Source of the DNA: JBCBJX01 sp038522735
GTDB lineage: Bacteria; Pseudomonadota; Alphaproteobacteria; Caulobacterales; Parvularculaceae
Assembly: GCA_038522735.1 (NCBI GenBank)
Contig: JBCBJX010000015.1
Span: forward strand, 1-44,071
DNA length: 44,071 nt
Direction: 5' to 3'
Position 1 is the first letter of the stretch. Each line of letters starts with the position of its first letter. Positions 8,031 through 15,222 of the stretch are shown here, piece after piece. The notes below the pieces were generated by a model that worked only from the letters and a program-made list of their open reading frames with translations, had not been told where the DNA came from and did not search any database. The position numbers and the translations under genes were made by a program.

Positions 8031-9290
8031 ATGACCGAGCCCGCCCGCAAGACCGCCGCGCAGCCTGCCGTACCCGGGCTCTCCGACGCCGATCTCGACG
8101 CGATCCTCTCGCGCAGCGATCCGGCGTGGGGGGCGATTGAGCGTACGCCCTTTCTGCATGCGGAGAAGCTTTCGGCGATCGCCGGCTGCGAGCTATGGGT
8201 GAAGTTCGAGAACCTTCAGTACACGGGCTCCTTCAAGGAGCGGGGCGCGCTGGCCAAGCTCCTGAGCCTCTCGGACGGCGAGCGCGCCCGCGGCGTCATC
8301 GCGGCCTCCGCGGGAAACCACGCCCAGGGGCTCGCCCGGCACGCAGCGAAGCTCGGCGTCCGGGCCGTCATCGTGATGCCGAGGCACACGCCCTTCGTGA
8401 AAGTGCGGCAGACGGAGGAGCTCGGCGCTGAAGTCGTGCTGGAGGGCGAGGACTTCGACGCCGCCTACGCCTTCGCCCGGAAGCGGGAGCAGAGCGACGG
8501 TCTTGTCTTCGTCCACCCCTTCGACGATCCGCGCGTTCTTGCGGGGCAGGGCACGATCGGGGCTGAAATGCTGGAGGACGCGCCCGGTCTCGACGCCGTC
8601 GTCGCGCCGATCGGCGGCGGAGGTCTCCTCTCAGGTCTTGCGATCGCGACGCGGCGCGCTCGGCCGGAAATCGAGGTCCTCGGCGTTCAGACGGCGCTCT
8701 ACCCCTCCATGTGGAACATCGTCTACGGAGAAACGCGGCCGGTCGGCGGCATGACATTGGCGGAAGGCGTCGCCGTGCGCGAGCCCGGCGGCCTCACCCG
8801 AAAGCTGATCGCCGAGCATGTCGACGACATCCTGCTCGTCGAGGAGCGCGATCTCGAACGCGCCCTCAGCCTTTACCTGAACGTCCAGAAAACCGTCGCG
8901 GAGGGCGCCGGCGCGGCGGGTCTCGCCGCTGTTCTGGCCCATCCGGAGCGCTTCGCCGGCAAGAAGGTGGGCACGGTGCTCTGCGGCGGCAATATCGACA
9001 CCCGGCTCCTCTCCTCAATCCTCATGCGCGATCTCGCGCGCTCCGGCCGCATCGCGCGGCTCCGGATCGAGCTTCTCGACGTGCCGGGCCAGCTGACCCT
9101 CGTTTCCGAAGTGATTTCCGGCGCCCGCGGCAACGTCATCGACGTCGCCTATCACCGCCTCTTCTCGGACCTTCCGGCGAAAATCACCTATCTCGACATC
9201 TCCGTGGAGACGAACGACGCCGAGCATCTGGAGGCGGTTATCGCAGCGCTCCGTGCGGCCGGCCTCGCCGTCGAGATCGCCGCTTACTGA
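8031..9290 (+). CDS. Threonine ammonia-lyase (PLP-dependent) with C-terminal ACT domain
   Basis: A 419-residue fold-type II PLP enzyme that deaminates threonine to 2-oxobutyrate and ammonia. PLP-binding Lys69 is in YTGSFKERGA; the phosphate-binding glycine loop appears as IGGGGLLSG; SAGNHAQG is the family's substrate-loop signature. Residues from about 340 to the end form a single ACT-like domain (ELLDVPGQLTLVSEVIS). One ACT-like domain fits the shorter class rather than the 514-residue biosynthetic IlvA with two. Whether it serves isoleucine synthesis or threonine breakdown is unclear, so no symbol is given. The start has only a weak ribosome-binding site; the N-terminal sequence after it is family-like from about residue 18. 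Confidence 0.92.
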   Translation: MTEPARKTAAQPAVPGLSDADLDAILSRSDPAWGAIERTPFLHAEKLSAIAGCELWVKFENLQYTGSFKERGALAKLLSLSDGERARGVIAASAGNHAQGLARHAAKLGVRAVIVMPRHTPFVKVRQTEELGAEVVLEGEDFDAAYAFARKREQSDGLVFVHPFDDPRVLAGQGTIGAEMLEDAPGLDAVVAPIGGGGLLSGLAIATRRARPEIEVLGVQTALYPSMWNIVYGETRPVGGMTLAEGVAVREPGGLTRKLIAEHVDDILLVEERDLERALSLYLNVQKTVAEGAGAAGLAAVLAHPERFAGKKVGTVLCGGNIDTRLLSSILMRDLARSGRIARLRIELLDVPGQLTLVSEVISGARGNVIDVAYHRLFSDLPAKITYLDISVETNDAEHLEAVIAALRAAGLAVEIAAY

Positions 9291-9361
9291 GCCCGGCTTT
9301 GGCGACAAGATTGCGCAACGTCTTTGCGTTATGTTGATCGTGAAGCGCGATAGAGGCAGCC

Positions 9362-9895
9362 ATGTCGACGACCGAGATCACAGTAAGGCCTGCGGATCCG
9401 AGCGACGCCGAGGCGGTGTCGGAGATCCTCGCGGCGAGCTATGGCGACCTCTATCGCGGCTGGTATTCCGACGAGACTTTGCATGCCGTTCTGCCGGCGA
9501 TGACCCGGGCGAAACCGGAGCTTCTGGCGAGCGGCGCCTATTACCTGGCGATCGACGGTGATCGGCCGATCGCCTGCGGCGGCTGGTCGCCCGGCGCACA
9601 GGGCGACGGTTCGCGGCGCTCGGCTCTCGGCCACATTCGCCATTTCGCAACCCATCCGGACCATCTGCGCAAGGGCGCCGCAAGCGCGCTGATGGACGAG
9701 TGCGTCCGGACGGCGACGGCGGCGGGCGTCGCGGAGTTCGAGTGCCTCTCAAGCCTGCCGGCCGAGCCTTTTTACCTGTCGCAAGGGTTCCGGACCGAGC
9801 GTTTTGAGACGATCCGGATGCGCAGCGGGTTCAGCTTCGCCGCCGTTCTCATGCGACGTCCGATGGCGACGGCGCGGCGCTCGCGCTGGGGCTGA
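9362..9895 (+). CDS. GNAT family N-acetyltransferase
   Basis: A 177-residue acetyl-CoA-dependent acyltransferase. The fold is recognised from the N-terminal ITVRPADPSDAEAVSEI strand-helix, the acetyl-CoA loop region LRKGAASALMDECV near 100-115, and the later YLSQGFRTERFE beta-strand segment typical of GNAT C-termini. GAGGCAGCC precedes the ATG. The substrate cannot be told from sequence. It is followed after 24 bases by the GFA-domain gene, so the two may be co-transcribed. Confidence 0.85.
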   Translation: MSTTEITVRPADPSDAEAVSEILAASYGDLYRGWYSDETLHAVLPAMTRAKPELLASGAYYLAIDGDRPIACGGWSPGAQGDGSRRSALGHIRHFATHPDHLRKGAASALMDECVRTATAAGVAEFECLSSLPAEPFYLSQGFRTERFETIRMRSGFSFAAVLMRRPMATARRSRWG

Positions 9896-9919
9896 AAACG
9901 CGCTGTCTGGAGGAGGACG

Positions 9920-10411
9920 ATGATGCGCGAAGAAGGTCGGTGCCTTTGCGGCGAGGTCGTATTCGCCGCGACCGGCGATCCGGTGCGGATCACCCAGTGC
10001 TATTGCCGCTTTTGCCAGCGGGCGACGGGGTCGATTGTCTTTCGAGAGCCCATCTTTCTGAAGGAAGCGTTCGAGATCGCCGACGGGTCTCCCAAGGTCT
10101 TTTCGCTGATGTCGGAAGGAAGCGGAAAACGCGTCAACGTCCATTTCTGCGACGCCTGCGGAACGAAGATTTATCTTTCGTTCGAACGTTTTCCGGACGT
10201 GGTCGGCGTTTACGGCGGCGCGTTCGACGATCCGGACTGGTATATGGCCAGAGGCGTGGATCACCGCTGCATCTTTCTCGATTTCGCGCCGAGGGGCGCG
10301 ATCGTGCCCGCCGGGATCAAGACGTATCGCGAGCACGTTCAAGGCGCGGACGGCGCGACGAACGAGGCGACGGTGTTCGACGCGCCGCATACTGTGGGCG
10401 ACAAGTCCTAG
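9920..10411 (+). CDS. GFA/CENP-V domain zinc protein
   Basis: A 163-residue member of the GFA family (glutathione-dependent formaldehyde-activating enzyme-like, CENP-V fold). Zinc-ligand cysteines are in place: CLCGE near residue 9, CYCRFCQ near 33-38 and CDACGTK near 80. A strong GGAGGAGGA precedes the ATG. Most family members have no proven activity, and formaldehyde-glutathione condensation by them is disputed, so a specific enzyme call is not justified. The 3' end overlaps the convergent pspF by four bases. Confidence 0.85.
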   Translation: MMREEGRCLCGEVVFAATGDPVRITQCYCRFCQRATGSIVFREPIFLKEAFEIADGSPKVFSLMSEGSGKRVNVHFCDACGTKIYLSFERFPDVVGVYGGAFDDPDWYMARGVDHRCIFLDFAPRGAIVPAGIKTYREHVQGADGATNEATVFDAPHTVGDKS

Positions 10412-11448
10412 CTCGCGCGTTGCGGCGCGAGATCGTGCTTGCGCACAAGGCCGCGCATCTGGTCGTAGCTGAGGCCGAGACGCCGCGCCGCCCGGGCCTG
10501 CGAGCCGCCGGCCGCGGCGAGAGCCTCCGCCGCGAGCCGTTTCTCCTCCCGGTCCATAAAGGCCCGGAAGTCGTATGCGCTGGACGGCGCGCGCAAGGCG
10601 GCGGCGGTTTGCGACGGGTTCCCGGCTGCGGGCTTTTCGGATAGCTCCGCTCCTTGCGCGCCGCCCTCGGCAAACGGATCAAGCTGCAATTCGTCGACCG
10701 GCCCTGCGTGATCGTCGGCGACCCAACGATAGACCGCGCGTTCAACGGCGTTCCGCAGTTCACGGACGTTGCCGGGCCAGTCATGGGCGCTCAGCGCGGC
10801 CGTCGCGTGGGCGGAGAACCCATGAAATTCCGCTTCAATCTCGGTCGCCATGCGCGCGCCGAAATGGGCGGCGAGGAGCGGGATATCTTCCGGCCGTTCG
10901 CGCAAGGGCGGAACCGCGATCACGTCGAAGGCAAGGCGGTCGAGGAGGTCTGCGCGGAAATCGCCGCGGCCCGCCCGCTCCGCGAGGTTGACGTTCGCCG
11001 CCGCGATCACCCGGACGTCGCACGCGAGCGTTTCGGTCCCGCCGAGGCGTTCGTACTCGCCGTATTCGATGACGCGCAGAAGCTTCTCCTGCACCCGCGC
11101 CGAGGCGCTCGCGATCTCGTCGAGAAAGAGCGTGCCGCCGTCGGCGCGCTCGAAGCGGCCGGCTCTGCGCTTAACGGCCCCCGTGAACGCCCCGGCCTCG
11201 ACGCCGAAGAGCTCCGCATCGAGGAGGTCCTCCGACAGCGCCGCGCAGTTCACCTTGACGAACGGGCCGTCCCAGCGGCTCGACAGGAAGTGGATGCGCG
11301 CCGCCACGAGCTCTTTGCCCGCGCCCCGCTCTCCAGAAACGAGCAGCGGACGCTCCAGAGGCGCCGCGGCGGAGACGTGCGCCAGCATGGCGAGAAAGGC
11401 GGGGCTTTCGCCGAGCAGGGGCGGCGGTTCGGGTCGATGATCTGCCAT
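10408..11448 (-). CDS. pspF: PspF, sigma-54-dependent activator of the phage shock operon
   Basis: A 346-residue bacterial enhancer-binding protein lacking an N-terminal receiver, like enterobacterial PspF. It has Walker A GERGAGKE (about 39-46), the sigma-54-contacting GAFTGA loop (about 86-91), Walker B GGTLFLDEI, an arginine-finger region FRADLLDRL, and a C-terminal Fis-type helix-turn-helix (RRLGLSYDQMRGLVRKH). PspF remodels sigma-54 holoenzyme and is held inactive by PspA. The ATG at 11448 is preferred because the resulting N-terminus aligns with the short leader of E. coli PspF; an in-frame ATG at 11463 would add five residues. It is divergent from the psp operon, as in enterobacteria. 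Confidence 0.95.
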   Translation of the reverse strand: MADHRPEPPPLLGESPAFLAMLAHVSAAAPLERPLLVSGERGAGKELVAARIHFLSSRWDGPFVKVNCAALSEDLLDAELFGVEAGAFTGAVKRRAGRFERADGGTLFLDEIASASARVQEKLLRVIEYGEYERLGGTETLACDVRVIAAANVNLAERAGRGDFRADLLDRLAFDVIAVPPLRERPEDIPLLAAHFGARMATEIEAEFHGFSAHATAALSAHDWPGNVRELRNAVERAVYRWVADDHAGPVDELQLDPFAEGGAQGAELSEKPAAGNPSQTAAALRAPSSAYDFRAFMDREEKRLAAEALAAAGGSQARAARRLGLSYDQMRGLVRKHDLAPQRAS

Positions 11449-11468
11449 GGCGAAAAATACCATATTAT

Positions 11469-11507
11469 ATCGGTAAAAAATACGCTAAATCGGCCGTTAT
11501 TACCGAT
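11469..11507. promoter_or_regulatory. Candidate PspF upstream activating sequence (inverted repeat)
   Basis: ATCGGTAA at 11469-11476 and TTACCGAT at 11500-11507 form a perfect 8-base inverted repeat, centres 31 bases (about three helical turns) apart, in an AT-rich patch. It is centred roughly 120 bases before the predicted psp transcript start, where enhancer sites for PspF lie in E. coli, and close upstream of pspF, which would allow autorepression as known for PspF. Binding is inferred from position and symmetry. Confidence 0.5.
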
Positions 11508-11581
11508 TTTTTCAGCGGCGCTTTTCACCGACGAATCGAAAATTCCAACAAAAACAATGGCCCCTTTGGTTGATCCCGGTT

Positions 11582-11597
11582 TGGCACGGAGCTCGCA
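11582..11597 (+). promoter_or_regulatory. Sigma-54 (RpoN) promoter of the psp operon
   Basis: TGGCACG at 11582-11588, a four-base spacer, then TCGCA at 11593-11597 match the -24/-12 consensus (TGGCACG-N4-TTGCA) at all but one base. The invariant GG and GC are correctly spaced. It lies 36 bases before the first small gene of the operon and faces away from pspF, exactly where a PspF-driven promoter is expected. Confidence 0.85.
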
Positions 11598-11632
11598 AAG
11601 GAGGGGATGTCGAAAGAGAGGAGACCTGATCG

Positions 11633-11764
11633 ATGACCGACCGTTCTTACGAGGACCGCGAATGGTGGGACCGCGAGTTTCGCGGCCGCGACGGGCGCAT
11701 CGCCCTTAAGCCCCTCCACGTGGCCTTCCTCGTCGGCTTCGTCCTCGGCGCGATCATTTTTTAA
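11633..11764 (+). CDS. 43-residue membrane-tail small protein, first gene of the psp operon
   Basis: An ORF of 43 residues between the sigma-54 promoter and pspA. GGAGA lies 8 bases before the ATG, and its stop is followed 11 bases later by the pspA ATG; the AAGGAG serving pspA overlaps its stop. The N-terminal two-thirds is highly charged and rich in Trp, Asp, Glu and Arg (WWDREFRGRD). The end is a single hydrophobic segment (about residues 28-43, HVAFLVGFVLGAIIF), so a C-tail-anchored inner-membrane protein is likely. I do not recognise the family; it is not PspB, PspC or PspD by pattern. Position predicts co-induction with PspA under envelope stress. Confidence 0.72.
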   Translation: MTDRSYEDREWWDREFRGRDGRIALKPLHVAFLVGFVLGAIIF

Positions 11765-11775
11765 GGAGACGAACC

Positions 11776-12465
11776 ATGGGCGTTTTTTCCCGCCTCACGG
11801 ACATCATCAATTCCAACCTCAACTCCATGCTGGATAAGGCCGAAGATCCGGAGAAGATCGTGCGCCTCATCGTTCAAGAGATGGAGGACACCCTCGTCGA
11901 AGTGCGCTCCCGCGCCGCGGCGGCGATCGCGGACAAGAAGGAAGTCGAGCGCAAACGGAACGAATTCCTGCAGCGTGCGAACGAATGGGAGTCGAAAGCC
12001 GAACTCGCCATCGCCAAGGGCCGGGACGATCTCGCGAAGGGCGCCATCGGCGCGAAACGCAAGGCGACGGAGATGGTCGAGCTGCTCGACGCCGAGCTGA
12101 AGGCGCTCGATGAGAGCCTCGACAAGGCGAACCTCGATCTCACCCAGCTGCAGGCGAAGCTGAAGGAAGCCAAAGCCAAGAAGCGCTCCATGGAGCTCCG
12201 CCGGGAAACGGCGTCGACGAGCGTCCGCGTGAAGCGCCAGATCCATGACGGCCGCATCGACGAGGCGCTTGCGCGCTACGACGCCTATGAGCGCAAGATC
12301 GACGAGCTGGAAGCGGAAGCCGAAAGCATCTCCATGGGCCGGCCGAAATCGCTGGAGCAGGAATTCGCGGAACTGGAATCCCAGGACGCCGTCGACGAGG
12401 AGCTTAACGCATTGAAGCAACGGGTCGCCGCGCGCGCCGGCGGGACCGGCGGTCAGGCTTCCTAG
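11776..12465 (+). CDS. pspA: Phage shock protein A
   Basis: A 229-residue PspA/IM30 (ESCRT-III-like) protein, close to the 222 residues of E. coli PspA. It binds stressed inner membrane, preserves proton-motive force and, when unstressed, inhibits PspF. Nearly the whole sequence is charged helical coiled coil. The N-terminal amphipathic start (MGVFSRLTDIINSNLNSMLD) and the following DPEKIVRLIVQEMEDTLVEV match the family closely. AAGGAGACGAACC precedes the ATG. It is the second gene of the sigma-54-driven operon. Confidence 0.97.
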   Translation: MGVFSRLTDIINSNLNSMLDKAEDPEKIVRLIVQEMEDTLVEVRSRAAAAIADKKEVERKRNEFLQRANEWESKAELAIAKGRDDLAKGAIGAKRKATEMVELLDAELKALDESLDKANLDLTQLQAKLKEAKAKKRSMELRRETASTSVRVKRQIHDGRIDEALARYDAYERKIDELEAEAESISMGRPKSLEQEFAELESQDAVDEELNALKQRVAARAGGTGGQAS

Positions 12466-12527
12466 GTGCACCAGTGCGGGCGGCCCGCGCCGCCCGCTAA
12501 CCGAACAAGAGCAAGGGGACTTACACT

Positions 12528-12767
12528 ATGGGCGAAGCCGGTTTCATCGTCGCCATCGTCGGGATCATCTTCATCGCGCTGCCGGGGATGATCCTCCACT
12601 ACATGACGGAATGGCGGAAAACGAAGTCGCTCTCGGCCGACGACGAGCGGCTGATCGACGAGCTCTGGAAGACGGCGCAGACCCTGGAAGGGCGCGTCCA
12701 GAGCCTTGAACGCATTCTGGATAAGGAAGCGCCGGAGTGGCGCGAGAAGGATCACGCCGATGCCTGA
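12528..12767 (+). CDS. pspB: Phage shock protein B
   Basis: A 79-residue protein, close to E. coli PspB (74). It has one N-terminal membrane segment (about 6-25, FIVAIVGIIFIALPGMILHY) followed by a cytoplasmic coiled coil (LSADDERLIDELWKTAQTLE). With PspC it senses envelope stress and recruits PspA, freeing PspF. AAGGGGA precedes the ATG. Its last codons overlap the pspC start by eight bases, indicating translational coupling and a fixed PspB:PspC ratio. Confidence 0.92.
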   Translation: MGEAGFIVAIVGIIFIALPGMILHYMTEWRKTKSLSADDERLIDELWKTAQTLEGRVQSLERILDKEAPEWREKDHADA

Positions 12768-13245
12768 GCATCATCACCACCATCATCATCACTGGGATCA
12801 TCGCGGTCGCAAATCCTCCGGTTACGCCCATCAGGCCGGCCGTCCGGGCCCCGGGCCGAACCCGCACAGGTTCTACCGATCGCGCGATGAAAGCATGTTC
12901 GCCGGCGTCTGCGGCGGGATTGCGGAGTACTTCGGATGGGAAGTGACCTGGGTGCGGATCGCCTGGGCGGGCTCGTTCTTCATCCTCGGGCCTCTGTCGA
13001 TCTTCGCCTACATCATTGCGGCGATCGTCACGAAGAAGCGGCCCCTCGGCGGCGTTTCGCGGCCGATGCCGGAGGACGAGCGCTTCTGGCGGACCGTTTC
13101 CACACGCCCGCGAGTCGGCTTCGCAGAGATCAAGCACAAGTTCCGCGCCCTCGATAAGCGGATCGCCGATATGGAGCATGCGGTGGTTTCCGAGGAGTAC
13201 GGACTGCGCCGCGCCTTCCGCGATCTCGAACGCGGCGCGCACTGA
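12760..13245 (+). CDS. pspC: Phage shock protein C with an N-terminal octahistidine run
   Basis: A 161-residue PspC-domain membrane protein. The ATG at 12760 overlaps the pspB stop. The PspC core begins near residue 45 (FYRSRDESMFAGVCGGIAEY) and contains the family's GVCGGIAEYFG motif followed by membrane segments (VRIAWAGSFFILG, IFAYIIAAIVTKK). The C-terminal cytoplasmic tail is longer than in E. coli PspC (119 residues in all) and helical. Unusually, residues 4-11 are eight consecutive histidines followed by WDH, encoded by mixed CAT and CAC codons, then a Gly/Pro/Arg-rich linker. A metal- or pH-dependent role for this tail is speculation. Confidence 0.93.
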   Translation: MPEHHHHHHHHWDHRGRKSSGYAHQAGRPGPGPNPHRFYRSRDESMFAGVCGGIAEYFGWEVTWVRIAWAGSFFILGPLSIFAYIIAAIVTKKRPLGGVSRPMPEDERFWRTVSTRPRVGFAEIKHKFRALDKRIADMEHAVVSEEYGLRRAFRDLERGAH

Positions 13246-13265
13246 CGGAGCGGGGGGAGAGCGTC

Positions 13266-13487
13266 ATGGGCGGCCAGCAAACAAAAGCGGTTCTCGCGGG
13301 CGCGATTGCAGGCGCGGCGGTGTTGGCCGCGGACGCCCTGGGGCCGACAGGCGGCTCCGACGCTTTGGCGGACGAGGCGGAGTTCTGCCCGTACGCGCCC
13401 TTTCCGCAGACTGGCGACGGCGCCCAACGGTTCGTCGCACCAGACATTGAAAAAGGCCGCGTGAACGCCTTTTTCCTCATCATCTGA
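13266..13487 (+). CDS. Doubtful small ORF downstream of pspC
   Basis: A 73-codon ORF begins 20 bases after pspC with a reasonable GGGGGGAGA ribosome-binding site. The N-terminus (AVLAGAIAGAAVLAADAL) is Ala-rich and could be a weak membrane segment or signal. The remainder is unlike any family I know. Against it: GC-rich DNA is open on both strands here, and a hairpin with a T-run (13450-13474) lies inside its 3' end and may instead be the psp terminator. If real, it would be the last psp operon gene, in the position of pspD in enterobacteria, with no sequence resemblance seen. Confidence 0.35.
   Translation: MGGQQTKAVLAGAIAGAAVLAADALGPTGGSDALADEAEFCPYAPFPQTGDGAQRFVAPDIEKGRVNAFFLII
13450..13474 (+). 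terminator. Weak hairpin with T-run after pspC
   Basis: AAAAAGGC (13450-13457) and GCCTTTTT (13467-13474) form an 8-base-pair stem, only three of them G-C, with a 9-base loop and terminal Ts. It could end psp transcription, but it lies within a possible ORF and is not very stable. Confidence 0.3.
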
Positions 13488-13698
13488 TCGGGGAGGGCCC
13501 CGTCGGAAAAGCGGATCGACAGAAAGTCCGCGAGCCCGTCCAGAACCGGACTGTTGGCGTAAAGAGTTTGAGTAGAGTGAGACCTGGAGCCGGAGGAGAC
13601 CGGCTTCCGCAACCGGGGAAGGGACGACCAAGATCCCGCCCCGCCGACCGCCGGAGAGAGACCCGGCCCTGGAGAGAGAAAGAGAGAGGAGAACTGAT

Positions 13699-13812
13699 AT
13701 GTTGATGAACGCGCTTTTCGCCGGCCTCGCCGCGAGCCTCGCCATGTTCACGGTCGTGACGGCGTTTGACGGCGCTTTCCTGAACGTCGGTACGGCGCTG
13801 CTCGGCGTCTGA
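13699..13812 (+). CDS. 37-residue hydrophobic small protein
   Basis: A 37-codon ORF with a strong AGAGAGGAGA ribosome-binding site 6-7 bases before the ATG and a strong terminator 43 bases after its stop. The peptide is almost entirely hydrophobic (NALFAGLAASLAMFTVVTAFDGAF), consistent with one membrane span. It is preceded by about 210 bases lacking a convincing gene, ending in a purine-rich GA-repeat leader (about 13660-13693). No promoter could be pinned down, so it may be the last psp operon member or a separate unit. I do not recognise the family. Confidence 0.6.
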   Translation: MLMNALFAGLAASLAMFTVVTAFDGAFLNVGTALLGV

Positions 13813-13855
13813 TGGAAGGAAGGCCCTGGGGGCGAGCCCGCCTCCCTGCACCACC

Positions 13856-13891
13856 AAAAACGGCGGTCCTTCGGGACCGCCGTTTTCGTTT
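13856..13891 (+). terminator. Strong intrinsic terminator
   Basis: A 9-base-pair GC stem, CGGCGGTCC (13861-13869) with GGACCGCCG (13874-13882), closed by a TTCG tetraloop, flanked by AAAAA upstream and TTTTCGTTT downstream. The A and T flanks extend the stem and make it potentially bidirectional. It ends the psp / small-protein unit ahead of the ppx-type gene. Confidence 0.92.
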
Positions 13892-13962
13892 GCAGCTTCG
13901 GTTCGCGTGTTGCGCGTCCGCGCTGGACTTCAGCCGGCGCCCCATGTCTCATAGGAGAAACA

Positions 13963-15222
13963 ATGCGATGCGCGCCGTCTTCGATGTCGGCGCGCGGCGA
14001 GGACGCGAAGCGCATGACGAATGGACCGACGGACGCGCCCGAAGAGGCGCGCCGGGCTGATGGGGACCACCGCGACCAGCCGCCCCGAAACCGGCGACGG
14101 CGTTCGCGACGCCCGCGCAACGGCGGCGGGCCGCCCGGAAATCAATCAGGCGAGAAACCGGACGCGTCGAGGCGTGAGGCGGCTGGCGGCGGCCCGCCGG
14201 TGGTTGCGGCGATTGATCTTGGCACCAATAATTGCCGTCTCCTGATCGCGTCGAAGCGCGGCTCTGGGTTCCGCGTGGTCGACGCCTTCTCGCGCATCGT
14301 CCGGCTCGGGGAGGGCGTTTCGCTGTCCGGAAGGCTTTCCGACGCCGCCATGCAGCGCACCGTGGACGCCCTGAGAATCTGCGCGGACAAGATCCGCCGA
14401 CGCGGCGTGACCCGCGTGCGCTGCATCGCGACGCAGGCCTGCCGCATGGCGTCGAACTCCGACGACTTTGTCGCCCGGGTGCGTGAGGAGACAGGGCTCG
14501 TTTTCGAGGTCATTTCCGCCGAGGAGGAGGCGCGCCTCGGCCTGCGCGGCTGCGCTTCGCTGCTGGACCCCGCGGTCGACGGCGCCCTGGTTTTCGATAT
14601 CGGCGGCGGCTCGACGGAGGTCTCCTGGCTCGACATGCGCGCCTGGGGCGCGGAGGAGGCGGCGCGAGGCCGAACGCCCGCCGTCAGCGCCTGGCTGTCG
14701 ATCCCCATGGGCGTCGTCAGCCTCCACGAGCGCTTCGTCGAACAGGGCTTCGGCCTTCCTGAATATGAGGCGGTGGCGCAGGAGGTGGCGAACCTGCTGC
14801 TCGCCGTCGACGGCGTCGATCCGGTGCGCGAGGCGTTTGATGCGGGGCGGGCGCACCTCCTCGGCACGTCCGGCACCGTCACCAGCATCGCCGGCGTGCA
14901 CCTGAAACTCCCGTCCTATGACCGCAAGAAAGTCGACGGCCTCTGGATGGGCGCGGCGGAGGCCCGCGCCGTCTGCGACCGCCTCGCCGGCATGACCTAT
15001 GACGAGCGGGTGCTGGAGCCCTGCATCGGCACGAGCCGGGCGGAGCTCGTCGCTTACGGCTGCGCGATCTATGAAGGCGTCGCGCGCGCTTACCCGTCCG
15101 AACGCCTCCGGATCGCAGATAGGGGGCTGCGCGAAGGCGTGCTCGCGGAGCTCTTCCAGACCAACAAACGCCGCCGCGGACGGCGCGGCGGCCGCAAGGG
15201 CCGCCGCCCGAAAGCCGATTAG
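13963..15222 (+). CDS. Ppx/GppA family phosphatase with Arg/Gly-rich tails
   Basis: A 419-residue member of the ASKHA-fold exopolyphosphatase / guanosine-pentaphosphate phosphatase family, acting on polyphosphate or pppGpp. The phosphate-1 loop reads AAIDLGTNNCRLLIA near residue 85 and the phosphate-2 loop VFDIGGGSTEVSW near 210. It lacks the C-terminal HD-like region of the 513-residue E. coli Ppx, as many alphaproteobacterial versions do. Both ends carry strongly basic extensions (RNRRRRSRRPRNGGG near the start and RRGRRGGRKGRR at the end), suggesting nucleic-acid or polyphosphate contact. AGGAGAAAC precedes the chosen ATG; in-frame ATGs at 13984 and 14014 are alternatives. Confidence 0.88.
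   Translation: MRCAPSSMSARGEDAKRMTNGPTDAPEEARRADGDHRDQPPRNRRRRSRRPRNGGGPPGNQSGEKPDASRREAAGGGPPVVAAIDLGTNNCRLLIASKRGSGFRVVDAFSRIVRLGEGVSLSGRLSDAAMQRTVDALRICADKIRRRGVTRVRCIATQACRMASNSDDFVARVREETGLVFEVISAEEEARLGLRGCASLLDPAVDGALVFDIGGGSTEVSWLDMRAWGAEEAARGRTPAVSAWLSIPMGVVSLHERFVEQGFGLPEYEAVAQEVANLLLAVDGVDPVREAFDAGRAHLLGTSGTVTSIAGVHLKLPSYDRKKVDGLWMGAAEARAVCDRLAGMTYDERVLEPCIGTSRAELVAYGCAIYEGVARAYPSERLRIADRGLREGVLAELFQTNKRRRGRRGGRKGRRPKAD

Noticed and set aside
11518..11581. Possible IHF site between the PspF site and the sigma-54 promoter
   Set aside because: A TTGAT occurs, but the rest of the IHF consensus does not fit on either strand, so it is not listed.
12772..12795. His run as a vector-derived tag
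   Set aside because: It lies inside an intact pspBC operon with mixed codons and no vector sequence, so it is native.
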